This document shows, piece after piece, positions 6,528 to 14,114 of a DNA stretch of 16,252 nucleotides. A program made the position numbers and the translations under genes. This DNA comes from JBBSMX01 sp038232935 (GTDB lineage Bacteria > Bacteroidota > Rhodothermia > Rhodothermales > JANQRZ01). The notes below the pieces were generated by a model, which was not told where the DNA came from, ran no database searches, and worked only from the letters and a program-made list of their open reading frames with translations. Positions within the stretch are counted from its first letter, which is position 1, and every line of letters starts with the position of its first letter. Location: NCBI GenBank assembly GCA_038232935.1, contig JBBSMX010000095.1, forward strand, positions 1 to 16,252. The letters run 5' to 3'.

Positions 6528-7229
6528 CTACCTCTTGAGGAGGAGGTAAGGGTTGATGGCGCGGCCCCCCCAGAGCTGCTTGCTGCCGGGCCGCGCCTTC
6601 CACACGGCGAAGTGGAGGTGGGGAATCGGCGCGTTCCCTGTCTCTCCGACGTACCCGAGCGTGTCGCCCTGCACGACAGCTTGCCCGGCGTGTAGACCCT
6701 CCGCGTAGCGGTCGAGGTGGGCGTAGTAAAACACCCACGCGCTGTCCGGGCCGACCTGATAGACGGTGAGACCACCGAGGCCGCTGGTGTACGTGCGGAT
6801 GATGTGCCCGCCCACGGTTGCGACCACCGGCGTCCCTGTCGGTGCGAGGATGTCGATGGCGCGGTGGACGCGCGTGCTGTCGCGCGGGTCGCCGAAGGTG
6901 TCGACGAGCTCGCTCGGACGGACGCCCGCGACGGGCATGAGCAGGGAGTACGGAGGCGGAGCGAGCGGGGCGAGGACCACAGGCGGTGGCTCCGGCGCGG
7001 CGAGCGGCTTCACTCGCAGCACGATCTCGGTGGGAGTCGCCGCGGACTTCATCGGCACAGCGACCCGGCGGATAGGTCGCGGCGGCACGACGGCCGCTGC
7101 GTGGGCGGCGCGGGCGAACTGCGCACCGGGCCGGTGCTCGACGGCACTCACGCGGGCGAACTGCGCGATTGCCAGCAGCCCGAGAGCCACGAGGGCGAGC
7201 GTTCGCCCGAAGGAAGAGGGATACTCCAT
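6528..7229 (-). CDS. M23-family (LytM-type) metallopeptidase, membrane-anchored or secreted
   Basis: From ATG at 7229 the product has 233 residues. Residues 8-30 are a hydrophobic N-terminal segment (uncleaved anchor or signal peptide), then a proline/alanine-rich stretch runs to about 95. The catalytic domain (about 100-233) keeps the M23 zinc and catalytic residues: His122 and Asp126 (HRAID), His171 (YYAHLD), and His204/His206 (PHLHF). Such enzymes usually cut glycyl peptide bonds in peptidoglycan cross-links. The end motif AINPYLLL is also common in the family. The start overlaps the stop of the proline dehydrogenase gene as TAATG, so translational coupling is likely. A longer start at 7310 lies inside the upstream gene and gives no family-like sequence. 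Confidence 0.9.
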   Translation of the reverse strand: MEYPSSFGRTLALVALGLLAIAQFARVSAVEHRPGAQFARAAHAAAVVPPRPIRRVAVPMKSAATPTEIVLRVKPLAAPEPPPVVLAPLAPPPYSLLMPVAGVRPSELVDTFGDPRDSTRVHRAIDILAPTGTPVVATVGGHIIRTYTSGLGGLTVYQVGPDSAWVFYYAHLDRYAEGLHAGQAVVQGDTLGYVGETGNAPIPHLHFAVWKARPGSKQLWGGRAINPYLLLKR

Positions 7230-8086
7230 TATCGTCTGAACATGTTGTGGAGGACGAACCAGACGTTCTCTTTCCGCTCGCGCAGCCGCCGGGTGAAGTA
7301 CGGCCCCCACTGCGTGCCGTACGGCACGTAGACCCGGAGGTGGTAGCCCTCACGCGCGATCTGCCGCTGCGTGTCCGGGCGGATGCCGTAGAGCATCTGA
7401 AACTCGAACGCGTCGTGCGAAATGCCGTCCGCACGGACGAACGCCTTCGTCGCCTCGATAAGCTCGTCGTCGTGGGTGGCGATGCCGGGGTAGCGGGCGT
7501 CGGAGATGAGCTGCTTCATCAGCCGCTCGAAGTTGGCCCGGATCGCAGGCATGTCCTGAAAGGCGAGTTCGGGCGGCTCTTTGTAGGCCCCTTTGCAGAG
7601 CCGAACGCGGGCGTTCAGCTCGCACATCCGCGCCACGTCCGCCTCGGTCCGCTTGAGGTATGCCTGCAGCACGGCGCCTACGTTCTCGGGGTAGTCCGGG
7701 TAGACCTCTTCGAAGAAGCTGAGCGTGGAGTCAGTGAGGTCGGAGCCCTCCATGTCTAGCCGGACGAACGCGCCGAGCTCGCGGGCCACTTCGAGCACGC
7801 GGCGAAGGTTCACCAGGCAGAAGGCTCGGTCGATCCGCTGCCCGATCATCGAGAGCTTGATGGAGATGTTGGGCGGGAGCTCGCTGTCCTCCCCATCCAG
7901 CGTGCGGAGGATGCGGATGTACTCGAGGGCGTAGTGCTCGGCCTGCTGCCGGTCGTGGACGTCCTCGCCGAGGAGGTCGAGGGTGACGAGGAGGTCGTCG
8001 GCGCGGAGGGCGCGGACGGTGGGGAGGGCCTCTGCGAGCGTTTCGCCTGCCACGAACCGGCGGGCCAGGAAGAAGGGCAGTTTCAT
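7229..8086 (-). CDS. Proline dehydrogenase (monofunctional, FAD)
   Basis: This enzyme oxidises proline to pyrroline-5-carboxylate, passing electrons from FAD to the quinone pool. The 285-residue length fits monofunctional bacterial PRODH. Motifs seen are SIKLSMIG (Lys77 of the barrel), FVRLDMEGS (108-115), VRLCKGAYKE (161-170), EFQMLYGIR (228-236) and RVYVPYG (251-257). The substrate carboxylate-binding PYFTRRL (Tyr263, Arg266, Arg267) is also present. ATG 8086 is chosen because family homology begins there; an upstream ATG at 8119 adds 11 unlikely residues. The P5C dehydrogenase partner is not in the window. The gene sits 49 bp after the PLP-enzyme gene and overlaps the M23 gene, suggesting a mixed-function operon. 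The symbol is left blank because putA normally names the bifunctional protein. Confidence 0.95.
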   Translation of the reverse strand: MKLPFFLARRFVAGETLAEALPTVRALRADDLLVTLDLLGEDVHDRQQAEHYALEYIRILRTLDGEDSELPPNISIKLSMIGQRIDRAFCLVNLRRVLEVARELGAFVRLDMEGSDLTDSTLSFFEEVYPDYPENVGAVLQAYLKRTEADVARMCELNARVRLCKGAYKEPPELAFQDMPAIRANFERLMKQLISDARYPGIATHDDELIEATKAFVRADGISHDAFEFQMLYGIRPDTQRQIAREGYHLRVYVPYGTQWGPYFTRRLRERKENVWFVLHNMFRR

Positions 8087-8135
8087 AGGATGGGAGTGGA
8101 GGCGAAGGGAGAGGGGCACGCGTCGGTGCCTGAAT

Positions 8136-9299
8136 CTAGGACGTAGCCATCACACCGTCGAGGGCTTCGGTGAGATCGCCGACGAGGTCCTCGGCGTGCT
8201 CCAGTCCGACCGAGACGCGGAGCAGGTTGACCGGCGTCGGGGTCGGCTGACTCTCGATGGAGGCGCGGTGCTCGATGAGGCTTTCCGTCCCGCCGAGGGA
8301 GGTGGCACGTTTGAACAGCCGCGTCCGCGCGGCCACGCCGAGGGCTTCCTCCGCGCCGCCGTGCACTTGAAAGGCGAGCATCCCGCCGAACCCGTCCATT
8401 TGCCGCCGCGCAACCGCGTGGTTGGGGTGGTTCGTCAGGCCGGGGTAGTGGACGGCCTCGATGCCGGGGTGCCCTCCGAGCGCCTCGGCCAGCCGCTGCG
8501 CGTTCGCGCAGTGCAGCGGCATCCGCGCGCCGAGCGAGCGCATCCCGCGCAGCACGAGCCAGCTCCCGAACGGATCGGCCACCGGCCCGGCTCCCCGTTG
8601 CAGCGCGCGCACCCGCTCGAACAGTTCCACGCCGCGCCGTGCAACGAGCGCCCCGAGCAGCACGTCCGAGTGCCCCCCGAGGTACTTCGTCGCCGAGTGG
8701 AGCACGAGGTCGGCACCGAGGGCGAGGGGGCGTTGCAGCAGGGGCGTCGTCCACGTGCCGTCCACGAGGAGGAGTGCGTCGGCGTCGTGCGCGATGGCGG
8801 CGAGGGCCGCGACGTCGGTTATCTTGAGGAGCGGGTTCGACGGCGTCTCGGCCCAGACCAGCCGCGTCTCGGGTCGGAGCGCAGCACGGACCGCGTCGAG
8901 GTCGGTCTGGTCTACCTCGGAATAGGCCAGGCCCCAGTCGGCGAACGTCGTGCGGAAGAGATGGCGGACGCCGTGGTAGACATCGTCGGGGAGGAGAACG
9001 TGGTCGCCGGGGCGCAGGCTCTGGAGGACGACCATCGCGGCGGCCATGCCGGAGGCGAAGGCCGCGGCTTCGGCCCCGTCCCCAGGCCCCTCGGCTTCGA
9101 GGTCGGCAAGAGTGGTTTCGAAGAGATCGCGGGTGGGGTTGCCCCAGCGGGCATAGACGTAGCCGTCGCCGTAGTCGCCGCTCGCGGGCCGCTCGAACGT
9201 AGTTGCGAGGTGGAGCGGCGGGGTGAGCGCGCCGGTCTGCGGGTCGGGGTGGCAGCCGGCCTGAGCCAGGCGGGTACGGAGGTCGCGAGCAGGATGCAT
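8136..9299 (-). CDS. Cys/Met-metabolism PLP-dependent enzyme (cystathionine gamma-synthase/lyase family)
   Basis: The 387-residue product is a fold-type I PLP enzyme of the trans-sulfuration family. It shows YARWGNPT (49-56, the Tyr/Arg that touch the neighbouring subunit's PLP phosphate), ASGMAA (82-87), and ETPSNP (151-156). Asp180 sits in LLLVDGTWTTP, and the Schiff-base lysine Lys205 is in SATKYLGGHSD. SLGGTESLIEHRAS (334-347) is the usual substrate-binding loop. The residue after Asp180 is Gly, where Asn is commonest (VDNT). Sequence alone does not separate cystathionine gamma-synthase, cystathionine lyase and methionine gamma-lyase. ATG 9299 is chosen because homology starts just after it; the frame stays open upstream to 9542 but that part is low-GC and not protein-like. 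It is probably the first gene of an operon with proline dehydrogenase and the M23 peptidase. Confidence 0.9.
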   Translation of the reverse strand: MHPARDLRTRLAQAGCHPDPQTGALTPPLHLATTFERPASGDYGDGYVYARWGNPTRDLFETTLADLEAEGPGDGAEAAAFASGMAAAMVVLQSLRPGDHVLLPDDVYHGVRHLFRTTFADWGLAYSEVDQTDLDAVRAALRPETRLVWAETPSNPLLKITDVAALAAIAHDADALLLVDGTWTTPLLQRPLALGADLVLHSATKYLGGHSDVLLGALVARRGVELFERVRALQRGAGPVADPFGSWLVLRGMRSLGARMPLHCANAQRLAEALGGHPGIEAVHYPGLTNHPNHAVARRQMDGFGGMLAFQVHGGAEEALGVAARTRLFKRATSLGGTESLIEHRASIESQPTPTPVNLLRVSVGLEHAEDLVGDLTEALDGVMATS

Positions 9300-9512
9300 A
9301 CGGGGGAGCGGTGGAGGAGCTTGCGCGTTAAAGCGGCCTGTCAACGATGCGAGTTCCTGCGAAGGTTCTCGGGATGAACGTATCTTGATATTCTGCACAC
9401 AGCAGGCAATAAGTTCTATCGAGGTGCCGTGTTGTGTGCCCGGTAGATTCTTGTTACGCTTCGGCAGTACACAGAAGGGAATAGAATCTGTAGAGCAATC
9501 TTCTACCTCCCT

Positions 9513-9565
9513 CTGTAAGGCCAGCCTGTAAGGCGTGGCCATACCGCACGTTTCACAATGAAACG
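9513..9565. promoter_or_regulatory. Repeat-rich control region between the PLP-enzyme and sensor-kinase genes
   Basis: The 310-bp divergent gap (9300-9609) is visibly lower in GC than its neighbours. It holds a 9-base direct repeat, CTGTAAGGC, at 9513-9521 and 9526-9534. The second copy lies inside a hairpin (GGCCAGCCT at 9519-9527 with AGGCGTGGCC at 9531-9540, one bulge). A 7-bp inverted repeat follows, CGTTTCA-CAA-TGAAACG (9549-9565), 45 bp before the kinase start. These have the form of regulator binding sites. I find no stretch matching the Bacteroidota promoter TTTG/TAnnTTTG or a good sigma-70 pair, so the promoters on both strands remain unplaced. Confidence 0.4.
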
Positions 9566-9609
9566 CTGCCGGTAATTATGCCTGCCCTCCAATCGTCCCG
9601 CTCGTCGTT

Positions 9610-12264
9610 GTGGAAACCAGGGTACCCGAACTGTCAGCCCACCCGCTGACCGAGCCTGCCTCCTCGCCTTCTTCTGGGGGGAGCGAGCTCGCCACGCGGG
9701 CGTGGTTCATCGTGGACTGGTTCATCCCGACGGATAAGATCCGTGAGGACCCCGACCTGCTGCGGCGGGCGCGGCTGTTGGTCGTCAGCATCGGGATCAT
9801 CGTGCCGCTCTTCCTCATCGCGGTCAAGGAGCTTTTCGCGGCCGGGGGGCCTTTCGCGGAGCAGGGAGTAGCGGTATCCATCGCGGCGGGGCTGCTGCTG
9901 CTGTGCCCGTTCCTCTTGAAGTTCACCCGCTCGCACATCCTCGCGGGCACGCTGTTCTGCGTGATCCTCATCGGGCTCCAGTTCTTTCTCGCGGTCACGG
10001 ACGCGGGGTTGTCGGACTCTTCGCTGTACTGGATGCCGCTGGTCCCGCTGCTGGCAGCGTTCATGGTGGGGCCGTGGGCGGCCGTCCTCTGCGCCGCGCT
10101 GATTATGGGGGAGATCGGCGTCCTCTATGCCTTAGAAGCCAACGGGTACGCCTTCCCCCACTTCTCCACTACCACGGACCGGGCCTGGTTCACGATGCTG
10201 GCCCTCTTGTGCTCGGTGTTTTTAGCGACAACGGTGAGCTGGCTCTACGAGGGGTACACGCTCAAGCGGCTGCGGCAGATGAACACGCGGCTGCAAGGGT
10301 TGCAGGGGGCGCTGGAGGAGAGCGAGGCCCGCTACCGCTCCCTCTTCCAGAACATCCCCGTCGGCGTCTACCGCAGCACACCCACGGGGGAAGTGCTGAT
10401 GACCAACGAGGCGCTGATCTCTATGCTGGGCTTCTCGTCGCGGGACGAATTCGTGGCCGCGAACCTGGAGGACGTCTACCCCGAGCCCGGTGATAGGGCT
10501 CGCTTCCGCGATAAAGTGACCCGCGAGGGCGTCGTCAACCAGTTCGAAAACGTGCTGGTGCGGCGCGACGGTCGCACCATCCATGTTCGCGAAAACGCCC
10601 GCGCCACGTTCGACGAGGCAGGCGAGGTCGTCTACTACGAAGGGACGGTCGAGGATGTGACGGAGCACTGGCGTGCGAAGGAGGCGTTGCACGCGAGCGA
10701 GGAGCGCTTCCGCGCCCTCGTCCAACACTCCACCGACATCATCACCGTCGTCGATTCCTCCGGCGTCATCACGTACCAGAGCCCGTCGGTGCTCCAGAAT
10801 CTCGGCTATGCCCCGGAAGAAACGCTCGGGCTGAACATGCTGGAGCTGATCCACCCGGACGATCGGCAGCGCGCGCGCGTGCTCTTCGAGCGGGGGCTGA
10901 AGCAGCCCGTCGAGTTCGGCACCATCGGCTTCCGCTGCCGCCACGCCGCCGGCCACTACGTGTACGTCGAGACCGTCGGGTCGAACATGCTGGCGAACCC
11001 GCGGGTGAACGGCATCGTCCTGAACTCGCGCGACGTGACTGAGCGCAAGCGGGCCGAGGTGGCCCTCGTGCAGGCCAAAGAGCAGGCCGAGGAGGTCGCA
11101 CGCATGAAGAGCGCCTTCCTTGCCAATATGAGCCACGAGATCCGCACGCCCCTCACCGGCATCCTCGGCTTCTCCGGCGTCCTGGCGGAGGAGGTAGACG
11201 AGTCTCACCGCGAGTTCGTCCACCTCATCGAGCGGAGCGGGCGGCGGCTATTGGAGACGCTCAACTCCGTGCTGGACCTCGCTCGGCTCGAAGCCGATCA
11301 GATGGAGGTCGAGTTAGACCGGCTCGACGTAGGCGAGCAGGTGGAGGAGGTCGTGCGGCTGCTCGTCCCGCTGGCAGACGAGAAGGGGCTCGACCTGACG
11401 ACGACTGTCGAGACGCCCGGCGCCCAGGCGCTGCTCGACAGCGGGTGCCTCAACCGGATCCTCAACAACCTCGTCGGCAACGCGATCAAGTTCACGCAGG
11501 CGGGGGGCGTGGCCGTTCGCGTCGGCGCAGGCCCGCAGCACGTCGTGGTGGAGGTGAAGGACACGGGGGTCGGGATCGACCCCGCCTTCATGCCCCACCT
11601 CTTCGAGGAGTTCAAGCAGGAGTCTACGGGCGTGAGCCGCAGCCACGAGGGCAGCGGGCTCGGGCTGACGATCACCCGGCGTCTCGTGGACCTCATGCAC
11701 GGGACGCTCGAGGTGGAGAGCGTGAAGGACGTCGGCAGCACGTTCACCGTCACGCTCCCGCGCGCCGATGCGGTCGTGTTGGAGCAGCGCGTGTGGCCGG
11801 AGCCGGTGCTGATGCTCGACTCCGAGCGACCCCGAGTGCTCGTCGTGGACGACAACGAGAGCGCCCGGCTCCTGCTGGACCGGATGCTCCGTGACGCGTT
11901 CGACGCCGATATCGTGGGCAGTGCGGCCGAGGCGCTCCAACAGGCTAAGGCGGGTTCGTACGGCCTGGTCCTGATGGACATTCACCTCTCCGACGAGTCC
12001 TCGGGCGTGGACCTCATGGAGCAGTTCCGCCGTCTGCCGGCATACCGTCACACGCCTATCGTCGCGTTCACCGCATTCGCGCTGCCCGGGGACCGGGAGC
12101 GATTTCTCAGCGCGGGGTTCGACGGCTACCTCGGCAAGCCGTTCACGAAGCAGCAGCTTTTCGCCGCGCTGGCCCAGGCCCGCAGCCCTGAGGGGCCGGA
12201 TTCGGGTGAACTGGCGGAGGAGGCCACACCCCCGGTACTGCGTCCGTCTTTCGCTAACAGCTAG
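9610..12264 (+). CDS. Membrane hybrid sensor histidine kinase (multi-TM, PAS-PAS-HisKA-HATPase-REC)
   Basis: The 884-residue product starts at a GTG; no in-frame ATG lies upstream. About five or six hydrophobic helices fill residues 55-212 and form the membrane input region, which I cannot assign to a named sensor family. A PAS domain spans about 238-355 and a second about 362-482 (HPDDR motif, closing DVTERKRAE). HisKA carries the phospho-acceptor His509 in MSHEIRTPLTGILGFS. The ATPase domain has the N box with Asn620 and Asn624 (NNLVGNAIKFT), DTGVGID (651-657) and GSGLGL (681-686). A receiver domain (about 741-857) has Asp747/Asp748, phospho-acceptor Asp790, Thr821 and Lys843. The chain has a receiver but no HPt domain or output regulator, and no partner is nearby, so its target is unknown. 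Confidence 0.93.
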   Translation: METRVPELSAHPLTEPASSPSSGGSELATRAWFIVDWFIPTDKIREDPDLLRRARLLVVSIGIIVPLFLIAVKELFAAGGPFAEQGVAVSIAAGLLLLCPFLLKFTRSHILAGTLFCVILIGLQFFLAVTDAGLSDSSLYWMPLVPLLAAFMVGPWAAVLCAALIMGEIGVLYALEANGYAFPHFSTTTDRAWFTMLALLCSVFLATTVSWLYEGYTLKRLRQMNTRLQGLQGALEESEARYRSLFQNIPVGVYRSTPTGEVLMTNEALISMLGFSSRDEFVAANLEDVYPEPGDRARFRDKVTREGVVNQFENVLVRRDGRTIHVRENARATFDEAGEVVYYEGTVEDVTEHWRAKEALHASEERFRALVQHSTDIITVVDSSGVITYQSPSVLQNLGYAPEETLGLNMLELIHPDDRQRARVLFERGLKQPVEFGTIGFRCRHAAGHYVYVETVGSNMLANPRVNGIVLNSRDVTERKRAEVALVQAKEQAEEVARMKSAFLANMSHEIRTPLTGILGFSGVLAEEVDESHREFVHLIERSGRRLLETLNSVLDLARLEADQMEVELDRLDVGEQVEEVVRLLVPLADEKGLDLTTTVETPGAQALLDSGCLNRILNNLVGNAIKFTQAGGVAVRVGAGPQHVVVEVKDTGVGIDPAFMPHLFEEFKQESTGVSRSHEGSGLGLTITRRLVDLMHGTLEVESVKDVGSTFTVTLPRADAVVLEQRVWPEPVLMLDSERPRVLVVDDNESARLLLDRMLRDAFDADIVGSAAEALQQAKAGSYGLVLMDIHLSDESSGVDLMEQFRRLPAYRHTPIVAFTAFALPGDRERFLSAGFDGYLGKPFTKQQLFAALAQARSPEGPDSGELAEEATPPVLRPSFANS

Positions 12265-12316
12265 CCCCGTGCGTCGGAGACAGAGCGAGTAAGGCGAGAG
12301 GGGGAGATCCGGGGTG

Positions 12317-12340
12317 GACGGCCCGAACCATTCGGCCGTC
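12317..12340 (+). other. GC-rich hairpin between the kinase and FAD-enzyme genes
   Basis: GACGGCCCGAA (12317-12327) pairs with TTCGGCCGTC (12331-12340), with one bulged C and a CCA loop. GGTG/CCAC on the flanks can extend the stem across a further bulge. It starts 53 bp after the kinase stop. No T run follows, so intrinsic termination is not assured. Confidence 0.4.
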
Positions 12341-12381
12341 GCCCACGTCCAAAGGGCCGTCAACCCCACCACCCCGGCCCG

Positions 12382-13449
12382 ATGCTTTCTGTTTCCCGCC
12401 CCGCCCTCGCCGTCGTTGGAGCCGGCGTGGCCGGGCTTGCTGCCGCTTGGGCGCTGCGCGATTCGGCCTGCGCCGTCACCGTGTTCGAGAAGAGCCGGGG
12501 GCTCGCCGGGCGCGCGGCCACCCGTCGCCACAACGGACCGGCGGGTACGTGGACGTACGATCACGGCGCGCAGTACGTCAAACTCCCCGCGGGTCATCCG
12601 GCCCACCGGCTCGTGCACGAAGAGTTGCCGACGCACGGGCTCGTAGATGTCAGTCGGGACGTGTGGACGTTCGACGGGAGTGGTCGCGTCGCGCCAGGGG
12701 ACGAGGCGCACAACAGCGACGGGAAGTGGACGTACCGCACGGGCATCAGCCGCCTCGGCAAGTGGCTCGCCGATGCAGCAGGTGCAGAGGTGCGGACGGA
12801 GACCCACGTCCGCCGTCTCGAACGCATGAGCCAGGGCTGGGTGCTGCACACCGGAGACGACTCGTTCGGCCCGTTCGATGGCGTGCTGCTCACCGCGCCC
12901 GCCCCGCAGACCGCAGACCTCGTGGACGCGAGCACGCTCGACGTGGACCTTCGTGCCCTTCTGGTGGACGGACTCCGGCGGGCGACATACCGAAAAATCT
13001 TCTCGCTCGTTCTCGCGTACGAGGAGCCGGTTTCCCGCCCTGGCGATTGCTACGCGCTCCTCAACACCGACGGTGAGCACCCGGTGTCGTGGCTCGCGTT
13101 CGAAGAGGACAAGCCGGGCCATGTGCCGCGCGGTAGCCTCCTCGTCGCGCAGATGGCATCGGGCTGGACCCGCGATCACTACAGCGACGAGCGTGATGCG
13201 TTGGTTGCGGCTGTGCGCCCGCTCCTCGGTGACCTGCTCGGGACCCCGCTCGGCGCACCCGCGTGGGCTGACAGTCAGCGGTGGCGCTACGCGTTGCCCG
13301 ATGCAGCAGCCGACCCCACCGCCCTCGCCCTCGGCGCCGACGCCGGACTGTTCTTCGCGGGCGATTTTATAGCCGGACAGGGCCGCGTCCACCTCGCGCT
13401 CGAAAGCGGCCTCGCCGCCGCCGACCGTATCCAATTCTTCTTTTCGTAG
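12382..13449 (+). CDS. FAD-dependent amine-oxidase-fold oxidoreductase (renalase-like, COG3380 type)
   Basis: The 355-residue product opens with a Rossmann FAD-binding motif, VVGAGVAGLAAAWAL (11-25), ending in the ribose-binding acid Glu36 in VFEKSRG. GLAGRAATRR (40-49) and YDHGAQYV (59-66) are blocks typical of the renalase-like branch of the amine oxidase/phytoene desaturase fold. The C-terminal FAD clamp reads LFFAGDFIAGQGRVHLALESGLAAA (about residues 324-348). Bacterial renalases oxidise mis-reduced isomers of NAD(P)H, but many members of this branch have unknown substrates, so the reaction is not certain. No signal peptide is seen; it should be cytoplasmic. Only 7 bp separate it from pdxH, so the two are almost certainly co-transcribed. 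Confidence 0.85.
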   Translation: MLSVSRPALAVVGAGVAGLAAAWALRDSACAVTVFEKSRGLAGRAATRRHNGPAGTWTYDHGAQYVKLPAGHPAHRLVHEELPTHGLVDVSRDVWTFDGSGRVAPGDEAHNSDGKWTYRTGISRLGKWLADAAGAEVRTETHVRRLERMSQGWVLHTGDDSFGPFDGVLLTAPAPQTADLVDASTLDVDLRALLVDGLRRATYRKIFSLVLAYEEPVSRPGDCYALLNTDGEHPVSWLAFEEDKPGHVPRGSLLVAQMASGWTRDHYSDERDALVAAVRPLLGDLLGTPLGAPAWADSQRWRYALPDAAADPTALALGADAGLFFAGDFIAGQGRVHLALESGLAAADRIQFFFS

Positions 13450-13456
13450 TCATTCC

Positions 13457-14101
13457 ATGTCCTCCACCAACGTCGCCGATCTTCGCCGGACGTACACCCG
13501 CGCCGACCTCTCCGAGCGTGACGCTGACCCAAACCCGATCCGCTTTTTCGAGCGGTGGTTCGACGAGGCGCTCGCGGCTGGCGTCCGGGAGCCGAACGCG
13601 ATGACGCTGGCGACGCTCGGCGCGGAAGGCCAGCCTTCGGCTCGGATCGTCCTTCTCAAGGGGGTGGACGAGCGGGGATTCACGTTCTTCACCAACTACG
13701 AGAGCCGAAAAGCGCGGGAACTGGAGGCGCATCCCCGTGCCGCGCTCGTGTTCTGGTGGGAGGTGTTGGAACGGCAGGTCCGCGTGGAGGGAACGGTGGA
13801 GGAGGTCGCGGCGGCGGAGTCCGATGCGTACTTCGCCAGCCGGCCGCGCCTCAGCCGTCTCGGGGCGTGGGCCTCGGACCAGAGCCGGCCCATCCCGGAC
13901 CGCTCCGCCCTGGAGCAGAAGCTGGCGGATCTGGAGAAGGCATATCCGGATGAGGCCGTCCCGCGACCGCCGCACTGGGGCGGCTTCCGCCTCGCTCCGA
14001 CGCTGTTCGAGTTCTGGCAAGGCCGCGCGAGTCGGCTCCACGACCGTCTCGAATACACGCCTGGATCCGACGGCTGGACGATCCAGCGGCTGGCCCCGTA
14101 G
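13457..14101 (+). CDS. pdxH: Pyridoxine/pyridoxamine 5'-phosphate oxidase
   Basis: PdxH is an FMN enzyme that oxidises PNP or PMP to pyridoxal phosphate (PLP), the last step of vitamin B6 salvage or de novo synthesis. The 214-residue protein has normal length. It shows PNAMTLAT (46-53), the FMN-binding SARIVLLK (61-68), FTNYESRKARELE (78-90), LVFWW (97-101), and SRLGAWASDQSR (133-144). The C-terminal signature WGGFRLAP..FEFWQG.ASRLHDR (174-197, with Arg193 and His195 at the substrate) and the terminal RLAP are also present. It follows the renalase-like gene by 7 bp and converges on the 2TM gene with 13 bp between stops. Its product would serve the PLP enzyme encoded at 8136-9299 along with others. 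Confidence 0.97.
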   Translation: MSSTNVADLRRTYTRADLSERDADPNPIRFFERWFDEALAAGVREPNAMTLATLGAEGQPSARIVLLKGVDERGFTFFTNYESRKARELEAHPRAALVFWWEVLERQVRVEGTVEEVAAAESDAYFASRPRLSRLGAWASDQSRPIPDRSALEQKLADLEKAYPDEAVPRPPHWGGFRLAPTLFEFWQGRASRLHDRLEYTPGSDGWTIQRLAP

Positions 14102-14114
14102 CCGCTCCTCTCCG

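Noticed and set aside
9339..9344. TTGACA on the minus strand as a -35 box for the PLP-enzyme gene
   Set aside because: No -10-like hexamer lies about 17 bases downstream on that strand, and this group usually uses a different promoter consensus.
7983..9377. Long plus-strand open frame (464 codons) opposite the PLP enzyme
   Set aside because: Antisense shadow; the minus strand encodes a complete trans-sulfuration enzyme with its PLP lysine.
9300..9542. 81-codon N-terminal extension of the PLP enzyme
   Set aside because: It lies in lower-GC, repeat-rich sequence and is not like the family N-terminus, which starts just after ATG 9299. A chance open stretch is more likely.
11314..13434. Long minus-strand open frame (706 codons) opposite the kinase and FAD gene
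   Set aside because: Antisense shadow of two well-supported genes; no recognisable motif.
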